From Anthonomus grandis grandis (lineage: Eukaryota; Arthropoda; Insecta; Coleoptera; Curculionidae), in NCBI RefSeq assembly GCF_022605725.1, contig NC_065547.1:25461167-25525166 (forward strand): DNA of 64,000 nt, read 5' to 3'. The position numbers and the translations under genes are program-made. Position 1 is the stretch's first letter. Every line of letters begins with the position of its first letter. The notes under the pieces are model-generated. The model ran no database searches and was not told the origin of the DNA. It saw only the letters and a program-made list of their open reading frames with translations. Of the stretch, positions 47,891 through 59,520 are shown piece after piece.

Positions 47891-48689
47891 GCTGCACAAC
47901 ATGCGTTTTGATTTATTTAGAACAGTATAAATATAAACGGAACCAAACGGAAAAAGAAGCCATTAACATAATTAAATGTAAGTAGACATGTAGACATTTT
48001 TGTTTACTGTATAGGTAATAAGCATTAATAAAAATCAATAATATATTACAAGCTATTATATTAATAAGACTACGAAGGTGAAGAGTTTATCTCACAGATA
48101 AAATTAGTTGATTTGAAGCCACTTTGATATAAAATATAACATAGGATCCTGTAAAGAATACATAAGTTAAATGTAAGTCGTTATTAGGAGACCACCTTAT
48201 TGAAGTGACTTAAGGTTAACTACAGTTAAATAATTTAATTTTTTTTACAACTTTGTTATTAGCGAATATATACTTTCTGTAAGAGTACTCTTTTGAATCT
48301 TCTCGAGTTATGTATTTTATGTAGTGTACACTAGGAAGATTCTATTTCTTACTACTGCTTTTTGCATAGCTTTAGTCTAGTGTGGCTAGATATTAATGAT
48401 TCAGACGTCGTCAGATACTTCTGATCTGGAAATATCTACCGTGAGTGTCAATTTTCGAGGTTAAGCTTTTATTGATGGAGGGCATTTGGTAGATGCAGTT
48501 TTCAATATCCACAAGGCAATTTGACTTTGTTCTCGATATTGAAGTTGAAATAGTATTCCACAACTTAAAGATTATTTAAAAGTTCTGGTAATTTATCTAA
48601 TTTTTATAAAGTATTTTATATATGTGAGTAGCCTTGCTGACTGATATCTTAATCTTTAGTAGTTCTATTGCAACTGGCGATAAAGACAA
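47891..48689. other. Unassigned spacer
   Basis: No recognised feature. Confidence 0.4.
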
Positions 48690-48900
48690 AATACTACATT
48701 AGCGAAAACTCCCAATTTAAATGCCATCGAACATATTTATGATCCACTCGAGAAGCTCTTGATAGATCGTTCACTAAGAAACCTGCAACGAAAATGCAAT
48801 GCCGAGGAGGTTGTCGTGGAAGAATGGCAGCAGCTAGGTCAAGGAGCCATTGGAAATAATGTTATTAAAAGCACGTTTCGATGTTATGCGGCTTAGAGGA
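48690..48900 (+). pseudogene. Tc1-type transposase C-terminal fragment
   Basis: KTPNLNAIEHIYDPLEK matches the SPDLNPIEH.WD.L motif holding the catalytic Glu. It continues SLRNLQRKCNAEEVVVEEWQ, then GNNVIKSTFRCYAA (stop), where Tc1 proteins read L..SM..RC.AVI. An otherwise open frame of about 65 codons. The rest of this copy is absent. Confidence 0.65.
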
Positions 48901-50089
48901 GGTCATATCATATTAATTTTATTTATAAATTATAATATAAAACAACGTCAACATTTAAAAAAAATAATCTAGAAAGTTTTTTTTTTAAATTGGTTACATA
49001 CAATATACAATGTACTTCGCCTATTAGGACTTCATCAGACTAGCAAAAGACTTGATTATAGCAATAACAAAGACTTTACAATGTCTTCACAAGTGAAGAC
49101 AGGTCTTCATTATTCAGTTGTAAATATATAATGGCAATAGGTTTTTTGCTGATGATCCTAATAGGTGAACGATGTAGTCAATCAAAAAAGAATTCACGAT
49201 TCTCTAGATTTGAGTCTTATGTTTTTAAGAATCATATAGTTAGTATTTTTTAAAAAATGGGTGAATAAAATTGGTTTATTTAAAAACTGTGACTTTTTAA
49301 TAGTACAGTCATTTTAGAATCAAAAAGATTTATAAGTTTTAAAAATCTAAGCAGTATCTTTTTATCAGTTGTTATTGGTCTCTAAGAAAAGCTTAAAAAT
49401 AAAAATGTGTATTTTTTTTCCTTGGCATTACTTGGAGAAATCAACAATTTTTAAAATTTTATCTTGCTAAATCGTACAGAAAAATTTAATAAAAAAAATT
49501 AGCGAAAATGTAAAATTAAATTGTCCACACAGAGCTGATGTTTGCGTATGACTTAAAGTTTTTCCAATATGTTAATAATATTGCCGATTTAGTATCATTT
49601 AAGTTGGTTTTAAAAGAATGGAATGTGTGGGAATTCCAGTAAATGCTGTGTTGTTTTATGTAGTAGAAAGTTAAAGATAGTACTGAGATCTTAGGAGGGC
49701 TTATGAATACTTTACCATAGTAGTTTAAAATTTAATAAACATTAATTTAATAAAGCTTTTCAAATTTTGGGTTTTGTTATATATTGTTTTGTCCTCACTA
49801 TTACAAATAAATTTAATATTTAGCATATAGTAAATTAGAAAGTTTGGTTCATATTTCATTGGTTACATAATTTATATATCATAATTTAGCTTAAGTATTT
49901 CTTGCACCTAGGGTTTCTTTATTGCTACATTTTTTGATACTTTTACTTGATACTTAAATTGAACTACCTACATTTTCTTCTCGACCTGCCTTTGTATTCC
50001 ATTACCTATTTTTACTTCCTTCTTATCAATTCTTTCCCGTATTAATTCTTATTTGAAAATATGCAAACAATATACTTTACCTGCGCGAG
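48901..50089. other. Unassigned spacer
   Basis: AT-rich without recognised features. The left end of the interrupted Tc1 copy at 50090 and beyond should lie here, but I could not find its TIR. Confidence 0.35.
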
Positions 50090-50212
50090 AAAGATGCAAA
50101 GGCAGATAAAAAAAACACCGCCAAAAAATGGGTGCGGACAGTACGACTACAGACGAGAAGCGAATTAGCAGTGCAACTAAACGCACGTGTATATCATAAA
50201 GCTGCAAAACCT

Positions 50213-52480
50213 CTTTTTTTTATGGTAAGCACAAGCACAAGAGGAAAGTCCTATGTCACTCTTGGAGTGGTGCTTGCGCGAAGATATTTGTGGGCATTTA
50301 TCTTGAATCGCTGTAGGTTGTATGCGTCGGGAAATATGTGAGGTGGAAGCCCGTTCCACAAAGAAGATGTTCTCCAGATGAATGAGTCCCGATACAGCGA
50401 CGTCCTTGGGGTATACAGGTGGACTCGATGTTGATGAGCCGCAACTGCTAGACGCGTCCTTCTTGCCGGAACAGCCCTGGGTGGAATCAGGCTTGCCAGT
50501 TCAGAGGAGCACTTACCGTGATAATAACGGTAGAATAAACAGAGATCAGCCACCTTTCTCCTGTGCTCCAGACTATCCAGACTCCTTGTCAGTTCTGGTT
50601 TGTCGATAAGACGAATAGCTCTCTTCTGTATAGAATCCAGCAGGTTTAAACTATGCAGTGCAGAGCTACAGACATGCGAGCAATACTCGAGGGAAAATAA
50701 AGAGTCAGCAGCTGTTCTGGTGTATACAGTTTTTTCGTTTTGAAAAGCACTCCGAGTTTTTTGGAAGCCGCCCTGGCGACCTCGGCAACGTGGTCATGCC
50801 AGGACACACTATTGGTGACCTCAACTCCTAGAAGATGTAAAGATGATTTCATTAGCAATGTTTTTCCTACCATAACCAGCTCCGGGCCACCAAGGTTAGT
50901 CTTCATCGTAAATCCTGCAGCCTGCGTTTTTTTAGCGTTAAAATTGACCAGATTGTTACCGCCCCACTCCAAGATTGCTCTAATATCGTTGTTGGTTGAA
51001 GCTACTTGTTGCTGCCTAAGATTCGTTGGTTTGGCGGACTTAAATGTGGAAATAAGTGTGCTATCATCCGCAAAGCTGTAGATTGGATTGACAGTGGTTC
51101 CTAGCAAATCGTTGATATATATCAAGAAAAGGGTGGGGGATAGAATGCATCCTTGAGGGACTCCAGCGTTAATGTTAAATTTGTCGGAAAGGTATCCATC
51201 GACAGCTACTTGGATTGTTCGTTGTTCAAGAAAACTTTTGATCCAATTCAATAATGAGTTTTATATGCCGATTGAGGAGAGCTTGGTTAGTAGTCCCTTA
51301 TGCCACACTCTGTCAAATGCCTTGGAAATGTCAAGAGCGACTGAACGGGACTCGCCGTGCTTCTCCATGGCTTCCGTCCACAAGTGTGTGACGTAAGCCA
51401 GAAGATCGCCGGTGGATCTAAGCTTTCGGAAGCCGTATTGATGATCGCCGATTAGTCCAGATGATTCCAGATATCTTAACAGTTGTTGGTTGACTGCTTT
51501 CTCCATAATCTTCGATATTACTAGTGCAATCGGGCGGTAATTGGAGGGCATCGTCTTCTTACCCTTTTTGGGTACAGCTTGCACTCGAGCAGTTTTCCAG
51601 CTTGTTGGAAATTGCTCCTGCTTATACGATGCCGTGAACAGTCTACATAAGGGAGGATTCAATTCGTCTGCACAACGTTTTAGTATTAGGGCTGGAATTC
51701 CATCGGGTCCAGAAGCTTTGTTGGTGTCTACGCTTTTAAGAGTTTTATTTATAATTCGTTAGGGAAACGAAATTTCTCCCATCGATGAATTCACCCTTGG
51801 CAAATATGGCGGTGTTTTGCCTTGCGAGTGCAGAGTAGAATTGGATGCGAAGAGTTTACCTTGTAAGTTGGCTTTTTCCCTTGCTGTTACCGCGATAAAA
51901 CCATCATCTGCTGTTAGGGGTGGCAAGGCCGACTTTGCAAATCCTTGACTAACGGCTTTCGATACCGACCAAAAAGATCTTGTTCCATTTGGGCAGTTTA
52001 GCAGTTTGTTTTTGATCCTGTTGTTGTGACTCTCTTTGCATTCATCAATAATTCGCTTGCAGCTATTTCTGGAGGCTAAAAAGTTCCTCCGATTTTCGAT
52101 GGAAGGACGCCATTTGCGGTATGCTGCGTTTTTAGTGTTTACTGCCTTTTTGCAATTCAGGTTGAACCATTGCTTGTTGTTTGATCCGCATTTAATAGAC
52201 AAAGGGATATAAGCTTCCATTCCTGCCAAGATCGTCTCTGTAATTTGGTTTGCACATTCTGAGATGTTATTGGTTCTAAAGCAGACTTCTTTCCAAGGGA
52301 ATGAGCGATAAAATTCCCGAAGATGGTTCCACTCTGCTGATTTATAGTGCCATACCTTCCGCGGCATCGGAGGATCCTGCGTTTTAACCTCCAACTGATT
52401 GTTACATTTACAGATTTGTTACAAGCACTTCGCTCCAGCAGGTATTTTTCCATAGGTATAATTTCCGTATTAGTCAAGAT
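50213..52480 (-). pseudogene. CR1/Jockey-group LINE ORF2, 5'-truncated
   Basis: On the minus strand: end of an endonuclease or linker region (CILTNTEIIPMEKYL, then TQDPPMPRKVWHYKSAEWN), linker with CPNGTRSFWSVSKAVSQ, then the RT: NKASGPDGIPALILKRCADE, VPKKGKKTMPSNYRPIALV, DHQYGFRKLRSTGDLLAYV, SVALDISKAFDRVWHKGL (motif A), AGVPQGCILSPTLFLIYIND (motif B) and IYSFADDSTLIST (motif C, FADD). One frame runs from 52394 to 50646 with stops near 51759, 51261 and 50646. A frameshift near 50600 then leads to LIDKPELTRSLDSLEHRRKV, FYRYYHGKCSSELA and SFIWRTSSLWNGLPPHIFP. The sequence ends in ACCATAAAAAAAA at about 50213, a likely poly(A) tail. About 760 residues remain. Confidence 0.85.
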
Positions 52481-52483
52481 ACA

Positions 52484-53142
52484 GTGCTAGGAAGGTTGGC
52501 AGAAGGCTAACCGCAGACTATCGAAGGCAGCATCTACACTTTGCCCGAGATCATTTAAACTGGGGAGCGCGTGAATGGAGCAATGTCTTGTTTTGTGATG
52601 AGATAAGATTTTGTCTTTTTAGTAATGACCGTCTAAGAAGAGTATATCGACGCCATGGCGAGCGATATGCCCAGTGTAACATGGTTGGAACCGTTAGTTA
52701 TGGTAGAGGATCTGTGTATGGGGTGGCATTAGTTTGGAGGCCCACACGGAATTAGTCATAATTGATATAGGTCGTCTGATAGCTTATCGATACATTACAG
52801 ACATTTCAATTTTTATTTGGATTTAGAACCACATGTAGTACCATACGCCCTGTTTGTGCAGGATTTTTTATTTGTGCATGATAATGCACGCCCATACGTG
52901 GCGAGAGTAGTACAAAATTATCTCTCTAAGTAGAAATTGCAACTTTACCTTGGTCAGCAAGAAGTCTTAAGATCATATTCGAAGTGTTCGGGCTTCTACC
53001 CCGAAGCCTAAATGAACTGTCATTAAGGCTGATTGAAATATGGGATCAGATAGATCAGGATACAATCAGAAACCTGATCTTAAGTATGCCAAGAAGATGT
53101 GAGGCAGTTATCAGGGCTAGGGGAGGCAATACACGTTATTAA
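52484..53142 (+). pseudogene. Tc1-type transposase pseudogene, catalytic part
   Basis: Starts within the protein: KVGRRLTADYRRQHLHFARD, then WSNVLFCDEIRFCLFSNDR (Asp 1), RRVYRRHGERYAQ, YGRGSVYGVAL. After frameshifts come LEPHVVPYALFVQDFLFVHD and NARPYVARVVQNYLS (Asp 2), then LIEIWDQIDQDTIRNL (Glu), SMPRRCEAVIRARGGNTRY and TAA at 53140-53142. The ending is typical of Tc1 proteins. The N-terminal DNA-binding part lies on the far side of the LINE, if the copy is continuous. Confidence 0.8.
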
Positions 53143-53384
53143 ACATTAAAATTGTATTTGTTTTTTTAGCAAATTTTAAATAAAATTCATACTTTTTATT
53201 TAAAAAAAAAAGTATGATTTTACTAATTTGGTGCCCAAAAATATTAAAAGAGATTAAAAAAATCTATGGGTACTCCAAGATCCATTGATGTCATTTTAAA
53301 CAAATTATATGGCCAATCTTTCGAAATTTTAAATTATGCGTTAATTTTGCGGTGCAGTGTATTCTGTTTTCTAAAATGTAAATG

Positions 53385-54400
53385 CCTTAGGAATCTCTTC
53401 GGTACCTTTTCTACTACAGTACTGTGAACTTCTCCCCAATACCAACAACCCGATATAAAACTTAAAAGTTTGTAAGCATTATTAGTGATGATTTCTTAAT
53501 GCTGATTATACTTTGACTGTAATTGTATCCCAAGATCGCTACATTCACTTTTTCGGAGTAGCACTTGGTTATTGACAGAATAATTATATACAAAATAATT
53601 GATTTTACGTAGATAATTATCAAAAACCACCGCGCCTAGGTTAATGATGAAAATCTCATCTTAATCCACACTTATTGTTCTTTAGTTTTCCAATGAGATT
53701 TTAGAACTTGATTTAAAGATTTGTGTAATAATTGCTTCTTTCAGTTTATCAGGAAGGAAATGTGTTCTTTTTGATACAGATATTAAAAATTGTAATTATG
53801 GGAACAAAGAGTTAATCAGAGTAGCCTTTATATATGTAAGAGGGAATATTATCACTACCAGTTTATTTCCTTTGAGGCTTAGGTTGGGAGCAAGCAAGTA
53901 AATTAAAGTTAACATGGGATTTTAAAAGTTAAGTCATCATTTATATAAAAGTTTATTTTGTGATTAAAAAATATCATTTTATTACATTTTCCAGAAAGGA
54001 TTGCATTCATTTTATTTAAGTTACGAGTTCTTAACATATTTAACATATTTCTTTTAACATATTTAGGACATTATTTATATTTTACGTGGTAGTAATCTTT
54101 ATGAATAAAATTATAATAAAGTTAAGCTACCGTTTGCATATGCCTGAACTTTAACAGACTTCTAGGAGATTTTTAAATGTCAATGTATATTTATAAGAGC
54201 AATGGTCCGATAATAGCGCTTTATGGTATGCTTATATTGCCTTCATTGGAATAATACGATATTATGATTTTATAGAGTTGTTGTAGAGTATGTTGCACAT
54301 TAGCTTATGATGCATCCTATCAAATGCCTTAAAATAATCAAGCAAAACAAGTACCTTGCTATCATTCTGATTCGACGACCACACAGGTTATCAATATTAT
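53385..54400 (-). pseudogene. Jockey-like LINE RT fragment
   Basis: On the minus strand from 54365: VLVLLDYFKAFDRMHHKLM (motif A), IIGPLLL (stop) IYIDI (motif B region), AYANGSL where motif C YADD has become YANG (about 54145-54125), NNQVLLRKSECSDLGIQLQ (the ...V...DLGV block), NNAYKLLSFISGCW and VVEKVPKRFLRHLHFR. Blocks are in the right order over about 1 kb with stops and drift between them. Confidence 0.7.
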
Positions 54401-54539
54401 TATAAGTTAAAAAAAAGTTTGGCTTCGAAACCCGAAACAAATTGGGTACTAATTATTAACATTATAATGATAGTCCTATGGTTGGAACCTTTGGTGTGAT
54501 GCCCAAATTACGAGACAGTTTTACCAAAAACCAAAATTT
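54401..54539. other. Spacer
   Basis: Short sequence between LINE remnant and fold-back; no feature. Confidence 0.4.
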
Positions 54540-54683
54540 TTTATTTTTAATCTCGACACGTGTTTCGCTAACGATGCTAGCATCTTCGGGAGAATATTAA
54601 AACTGAGTTTTTTTAATGTTTTAATCTTCTCCTGAAGATGCTAACATCGTTAACGAAACACGTGTCGAGATTAAAAATAAAAA
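54540..54683. repeat. Fold-back of two Penelope-like tails, arms about 64 bp
   Basis: Arms 54540-54603 and about 54618-54683 are near-identical inverted copies around a 14-16 bp centre. Each arm reads outward as GAAGATGCTAACATCG, then CGAAACACGTGTCGAG and TTAAAAATAAAA, the CTGAAGATG...CGAAAC pattern of Penelope-like 3' ends. Confidence 0.75.
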
Positions 54684-54689
54684 GTAGCA

Positions 54690-54960
54690 GAAAATGACTT
54701 GATGTATGTCTTCATTGATGTGGCTAAAGTATTATATCATACAAAAAACTTTTAGGTGTGTTGAAACATTGTGGTGTAAGAGGAATTTCTGTAACTTATG
54801 AAAAGTTACTTGCAAAACGTACATCAAGTTGTTTAGATAATTAACATTCTAAGCAAAGAAAATATGTTCAGATAGAAGTACCACAAGGGATAGTACTTCA
54901 TCATTGATTATTTGATAATGATTTAATTGTTAATGATAATAATAAGATATATTTTTCAAA
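54690..54960 (+). pseudogene. LINE reverse transcriptase fragment
   Basis: Frames read YVFIDVAKVLYHTK (decayed motif A, FIDLAKAFDT), then LLGVLKHCGVRGISVTYEKL, QRKYVQIEVPQGIVLHH (motif B, VPQG..LGP, with a stop) and FDNDLIV (for IYINDL). No motif C. It abuts the fold-back. Confidence 0.6.
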
Positions 54961-55324
54961 AAACAAATATATAAATTCTATATGATAAGAAAATTTTAAT
55001 TTTAAATGAATTTATTATTATCTATAAATCACTAACAAATTCCATTTTACTGTTTCGTGCATATAACTGATTGTGCATAAATATATGTTAAAAACAGTAT
55101 AGCTTTGATTGTTTGAATTCTTTGCTTGATGGAGTATAATGTAGAAGTGGTGCATAGGAACTAGGTATGGACTATAAACAGTATGAAGAATGGAATCTTG
55201 TAAAACTATACTGAAAAAAAGATATATATATATGAAGTATTTTATTTTCAGGTGAATCTTCTTTTCCATTACATAGGAAACATAATATTTATTTATTTGA
55301 TATTGGTCTCGGGAAAATAAGACA
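54961..55324. other. Unassigned spacer
   Basis: A 105-codon minus frame (55018-55335) is rich in Ile/Tyr/Phe with no family features. Probably chance in AT-rich DNA. Confidence 0.35.
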
Positions 55325-55400
55325 GAAGTTTTCAATTACATACTCAGTATCCTCAAAAATTGAATATTTGGGCTGGTATTTTGGGTGACCATATTATATA
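55325..55400 (+). pseudogene. Mariner transposase scrap
   Basis: YPQKLNIWAGILGDHII resembles the INVWAGIV...IGP block of DD41D-type transposases, as at 45880-45910. Only about 20 codons, so tentative. Confidence 0.35.
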
Positions 55401-57359
55401 CATATTATGATTGGAGCGATAGAAAATTGTTGAATGTGCCAATCCCAATAAAGTCAAACGCTTACTAACATCATACTAAATAACAATGACATACCAGGCG
55501 AGCAGCAGAGCGCACGAAATACATACATGTGCGTTTCCATACTTTGCCTTTAAGCACCACTCTGCGTAATTATTGCCTCCCCAACCTGTATATTGCTGCA
55601 TTTTGTTCATATATCCATTTTCATGATAGTACTAAAAAGGGTGTACGACAAGATCATAACACAAGAATTAGAGCTAGGGTCAAATTAAATATTCCAATTA
55701 ACTTAAAAAACATAAACCTAACATTGTCCTTTAACTCGCTTCAAATACTCGAAATGATAGAAATCAAACGCGGAAAATTAAAAAAGGTTTGTAGCATGTT
55801 TATACTAATTTTCATGCGTTTTTAGTACCTTTATAATGATTATTATAATGATGAGATATTGAATTGATACACAGCTGCTAGAACAAAAATAAAGAAATAA
55901 AAAATTTTAAAAGAACTTGTGTGTTTTTCCTGGTTACCAGAATGTAAAATCTAACGAAGGTCACTCATTTTAAGACTATTTAATTAGGAAATTTAATAAG
56001 GAGACTCAATAACTTAATGTATGTCTTATATCTAGGTGTTAATATATTACGTATTTCTTTAATTTAATAGGTTGATAACCTAGTAGTATTACCGTGTTGG
56101 TAGTAATATCAAAGCCTATTGATAAATAGTCTAAATTATTTTAATATTTTATTTATTCCATGAGTACTTTTTTTATCCGAAATGCCACTAAAACTAGTTT
56201 TATTCTCTAGTTTTAGAATAAATCACTAATATTTTTTTCTTTCGATGGAAGCAACACCAAAAATTCCTCAAGTTTGAAAAGAAAAAAAGGAGCGACCAGA
56301 TGGTCGACAAACGACGTTCTACGTGATAAGATTATTGCCGACAATAAAATTAGAGAGAGGAGAAGTTTAAAATTGTTATTGGGTCCGGTTTGTCTTCTTC
56401 TTCATCGTCTTCAGCTCTTTGTAGCAAAAACGGCCTCTCTCGACAAATGACTGGTGCGTCTCATGTTTTATAGATATTTCACACATATACGGCTACATAT
56501 CTTTCAAGGGAACGATAATGCGTTACATAAGGGGCCAACTAACTCAACTTGGAATAAACTTTTATATTTAAACGGACAAGACGAGTAAATCAATTATTAC
56601 TATCGGTTACACCAGATATTATTTTACACGGATAACCAGGTAAATGTTTGGATTAGTAATTTGATAGGGCGGCACACTGTAGTTCGCTAGCTACCTTCCA
56701 ATCGAGAGTTTCAGGTTTCAAAATATTTTGATTTTGATTGTGTAATGGCTGATATATGGTTTGTTTTATAATAAGGCCCGCCCAGTGTGGTATTGTTCGG
56801 TATAAAGTTTGTGTGTGTATCTTATTAGATTGTGAAAAGCTTTTCAACTTTTTGTGCTAAACTTCTATCTTCAAATAAGTCTTGAGAAAATAACAAAATG
56901 AATAAAAAATGGAATAATGAAAATATAATTTATTTTAATCTTGGATTGATTACGAGATAAGTTTTTCTGAGATAAGACATTTACAGTTTTTTTACAAAAT
57001 AAGGCGATTCTGATAAGCTTTTAATAAAAAACAGGCATTGAAATTTTTTTTATTTATTTGAAAAAAACCTTCTGCCTTCATGAAGTTCACCATAAGAAGC
57101 AAACCATAGAAAACTTTGTTTATAATTTAAAGCATATTCTTTTAATAATAAATATTTATCATGTAAATATTTTTTGACGACGTCACTGGTAAATATTACT
57201 CGTCGGTGGAATCAACAATGCAATCGAGCGGCGTTGCGATGTTGTTACCTTTTTCTATAATATACATTAACTACATTCATTTAACTTTAAATGTTTACTT
57301 CTTTATATAGTATCTTATCATATTTTATCAAAAAAAAATCATATTTTATTACAGAGGAA
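55401..57359. other. Unassigned region
   Basis: Several short open frames (55529-55825 plus strand, 56653-56847 minus strand) without recognisable features. No repeats of note. Confidence 0.35.
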
Positions 57360-57622
57360 TATAGTCAAAATCGCTCTTATCGTGCGGGTGTATCGGATTA
57401 TCAACGACAAACTTTTGTAGTTACGTTTCATTTCAATTTGCGCAACAACGTTTTTTAACTACAACGCGTCAGATAAACGAAACAGATATATGCAGCGTTA
57501 ATGTATCAAAAGAAGATAAAATGATAAATGTCAGTGGTTCTAAAACAATTACTTTCATAACAAACATGCCTGTCTCGTTTCGATTGACGGATGATATTAT
57601 TTGTCACAAGATAATTTTAATT

Positions 57623-58960
57623 ATGGAAAAGAAAAAGCCTTTTTGTGGATTTTTAAATCCTCAAGCCAAAAAAATAGTACTTAATGTTATTAATTACTTC
57701 GAGAACGAAAAAGAAAATAAAGGGTTGCCCAAGAATGTACAAGAAGAAGTAGCTAAAGCGCTTGGAATTAGTTTAAGAATAGTGCAAAAGGTTCTATATG
57801 AAAACAAGAACAATCTTATTCCCAAGAAGGAAAAAAAGTGTAAAAGGAAGAAGTCGAAGACTGAAGATTTAAGTGAATATGTAAAAATGGAAGTAAGGGA
57901 TAGGATTTATGAACTATATAGGCTAAAGACAAATATAACGCTGCTATTTCTGAGGGATGTTTTAAAGCAACGCGGCACTTTGGAAATTGGACTTTCTGCT
58001 TTATCAAAATTAATTAAAAGCATAGGTTTTCGCTATAAAAAAGACTGCAATAGAAGATATTTGTGTGAACTACCAAATATTGTGAGCCAACGAATAGGAT
58101 TTTTAGGACAATATACATAAAATGAAAAATCCAAGTTAAGAAAAGTGGTATTCTTAGATGAAACTTGGATATTTTCAAATGGAAGTGGAATAAAATTTTG
58201 GCAAGATGAATCTGTGAAAAGCGTGAAAAGAAAAAAAGGATGTGGTCAGGGAAAACGATTTATTATTTTACATGCCGGGTCTTCAACGGGATTCGTTCCA
58301 GGTCCAAGTTTAATTTTTCTTCTAAGTCTAAAAGTATGGATTATCATGACAATATGAATTGCGAAATGTTTGAAAAATAGTTAAAGGAACAGTTAATACC
58401 GAACTTGCAAGAACCTTCCTTAATAGTATGTACAATGTGACGTATCATTTAAGAATTTTGAATAAACAACCAAATGGAGGAAAAGCGAAATATTATTGTT
58501 TATGAATGGTTAGTAAAAGAAAATCAGAATCCCTTGCCATATGCTAAAATCTGAACTTCTTTCAATTGCAAAATCGCTGAAAAGTCCAAAAATATATGCT
58601 GTTGATGAAATAGTACGTGAATATGGCCATGAAGTTTTAGGATTGCCACCATACCATTGTCAGTTTAATGCCATTGAGCTTATATGGGCAGGGTCAAAAT
58701 CTTATTATGAGAAGCATGTGGGTGCTGGGCTTAGATCTGACCAGATTGAAGCTGTTTGGAATGAGGCATTAAATCACATCACAAAGGAGTATTGGCGGAA
58801 ATCAGTGGATCACACAGAAAACATCATTAGAACCTGGTGGAAGAGAGAAAAAGTACTCGATATCTAAGTTGAACCATTGATCATTGCTCCATTTGAAGAA
58901 GATTCGGAAAATGACGAAGAGTTTTCCGACTCTGTTAGTGATAATGATAGTTATAATTAG
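57623..58960 (+). pseudogene. IS630/Tc1-superfamily DDE transposase pseudogene
   Basis: I prefer the ATG at 57623 (MEKKKPFCGFLNPQ) to the upstream in-frame one at 57521. A helix-turn-helix follows (VQEEVAKALGISLRIVQKVL), then a Lys-rich spacer, a domain with TLEIGLSALSKLIKSIGFRY, an in-frame stop at 58118-58120, and the DDE domain: VVFLDETWIFSNG (Asp 1) and GKRFIILHAGSSTG. A frameshift near 58320 leads to MDYHDNMNCEMFEK. At the second Asp the sequence has a missing base and TAC (58431-58433) where GAC is expected, so Tyr replaces Asp. After another shift PPYHCQFNAIELIW gives the Glu (58676-58678). The C-terminus is acidic (FEEDSENDEEFSDS) and ends TAG at 58958-58960 after another stop at 58865. 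Such proteins are widespread in arthropods as uncharacterised DDE endonucleases. Confidence 0.82.
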
Positions 58961-58982
58961 TTACTTTTTTGAGTCAAATTTG

Positions 58983-59187
58983 TTACTTCATTTTTACACA
59001 TTCACTTAAATCTTTAGTCTTTGGCTTCTTCCCTTTATACTTTGTTTTCTGCTTAGAAATAAGATTGTTCTTGTTTTCACATACAACCTTTTGCACCATT
59101 CTTAAACTAATTCCAAGCGCTTTAGCTACTTCTTCTTGTACATTCTAAGCAATCCCTTATTTTCTTTTTCGTTATTAAAATAATTAG
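58983..59187 (-). repeat. Inverted duplicate of the transposase N-terminal region
   Basis: The reverse complement matches about 57695-57897 (the helix-turn-helix and Lys-rich spacer) closely, for example GTACAAGAAGAAGTAGCTAA and ACAAGAACAATCTTATT. It carries its own small indels. Transcripts crossing both copies could pair over about 200 bp. Confidence 0.85.
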
Positions 59188-59250
59188 TTTTCTTTTTGCA
59201 TTTCGTTTATTATTTAGGTATAATTAAAAAGTACATTTTTTTTTTAAACA

Positions 59251-59520
59251 AAGCTAAGTAAATAAATTGGTAAATGCACTGGGAGATAGATATGCCCGAC
59301 GCATTCTCCATTTTTTTAATAGTTAGTTTCAATCTTTTTTTGCCTTGTAATGTGTAAATAAATGAATATTTATAGGAAAACGACATTTTAAAGAACTGTC
59401 GTAGCTCCCCTCGTATTTATCTTTTTAAAAAAAGCTAAGTAAATAAATTGGTGAATGCCCTGGGAGATAGAAATGCCCGACGCATTCACCAGTTTTTTTT
59501 TAGTTATTTTTTATCTTTTT
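59251..59520 (+). repeat. Direct repeat pair, period 181 bp
   Basis: Units at 59251 and 59432 start AAGCTAAGTAAATAAATTGG and continue with CTGGGAGATAG and ATGCCCGACGCATTC. The second unit has a perfect 10-bp stem TGGTGAATGC/GCATTCACCA and the first a weaker version. They lie within the IS630-like element. Confidence 0.75.

Larger units (their letters stand above)
50090..53362 (+). mobile_element. Second Tc1-type element, apparently split by a LINE
   Basis: A short frame at about 50130-50212 (WVRTVRLQTRSELAVQLNA) fits the helix-turn-helix region of a Tc1-type transposase. The remaining transposase resumes at about 52484, right after a minus-strand LINE. A probable right terminus lies near 53362 (inward: CACTGCACCGCAAAATTAAC, next to TA). 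No left TIR or target duplication was found, so the unity of the two halves is an inference. Confidence 0.45.

Noticed and set aside
55018..55335. Minus-strand 105-codon frame
   Set aside because: Biased Ile/Tyr/Phe composition typical of chance frames in AT-rich DNA; no motif.
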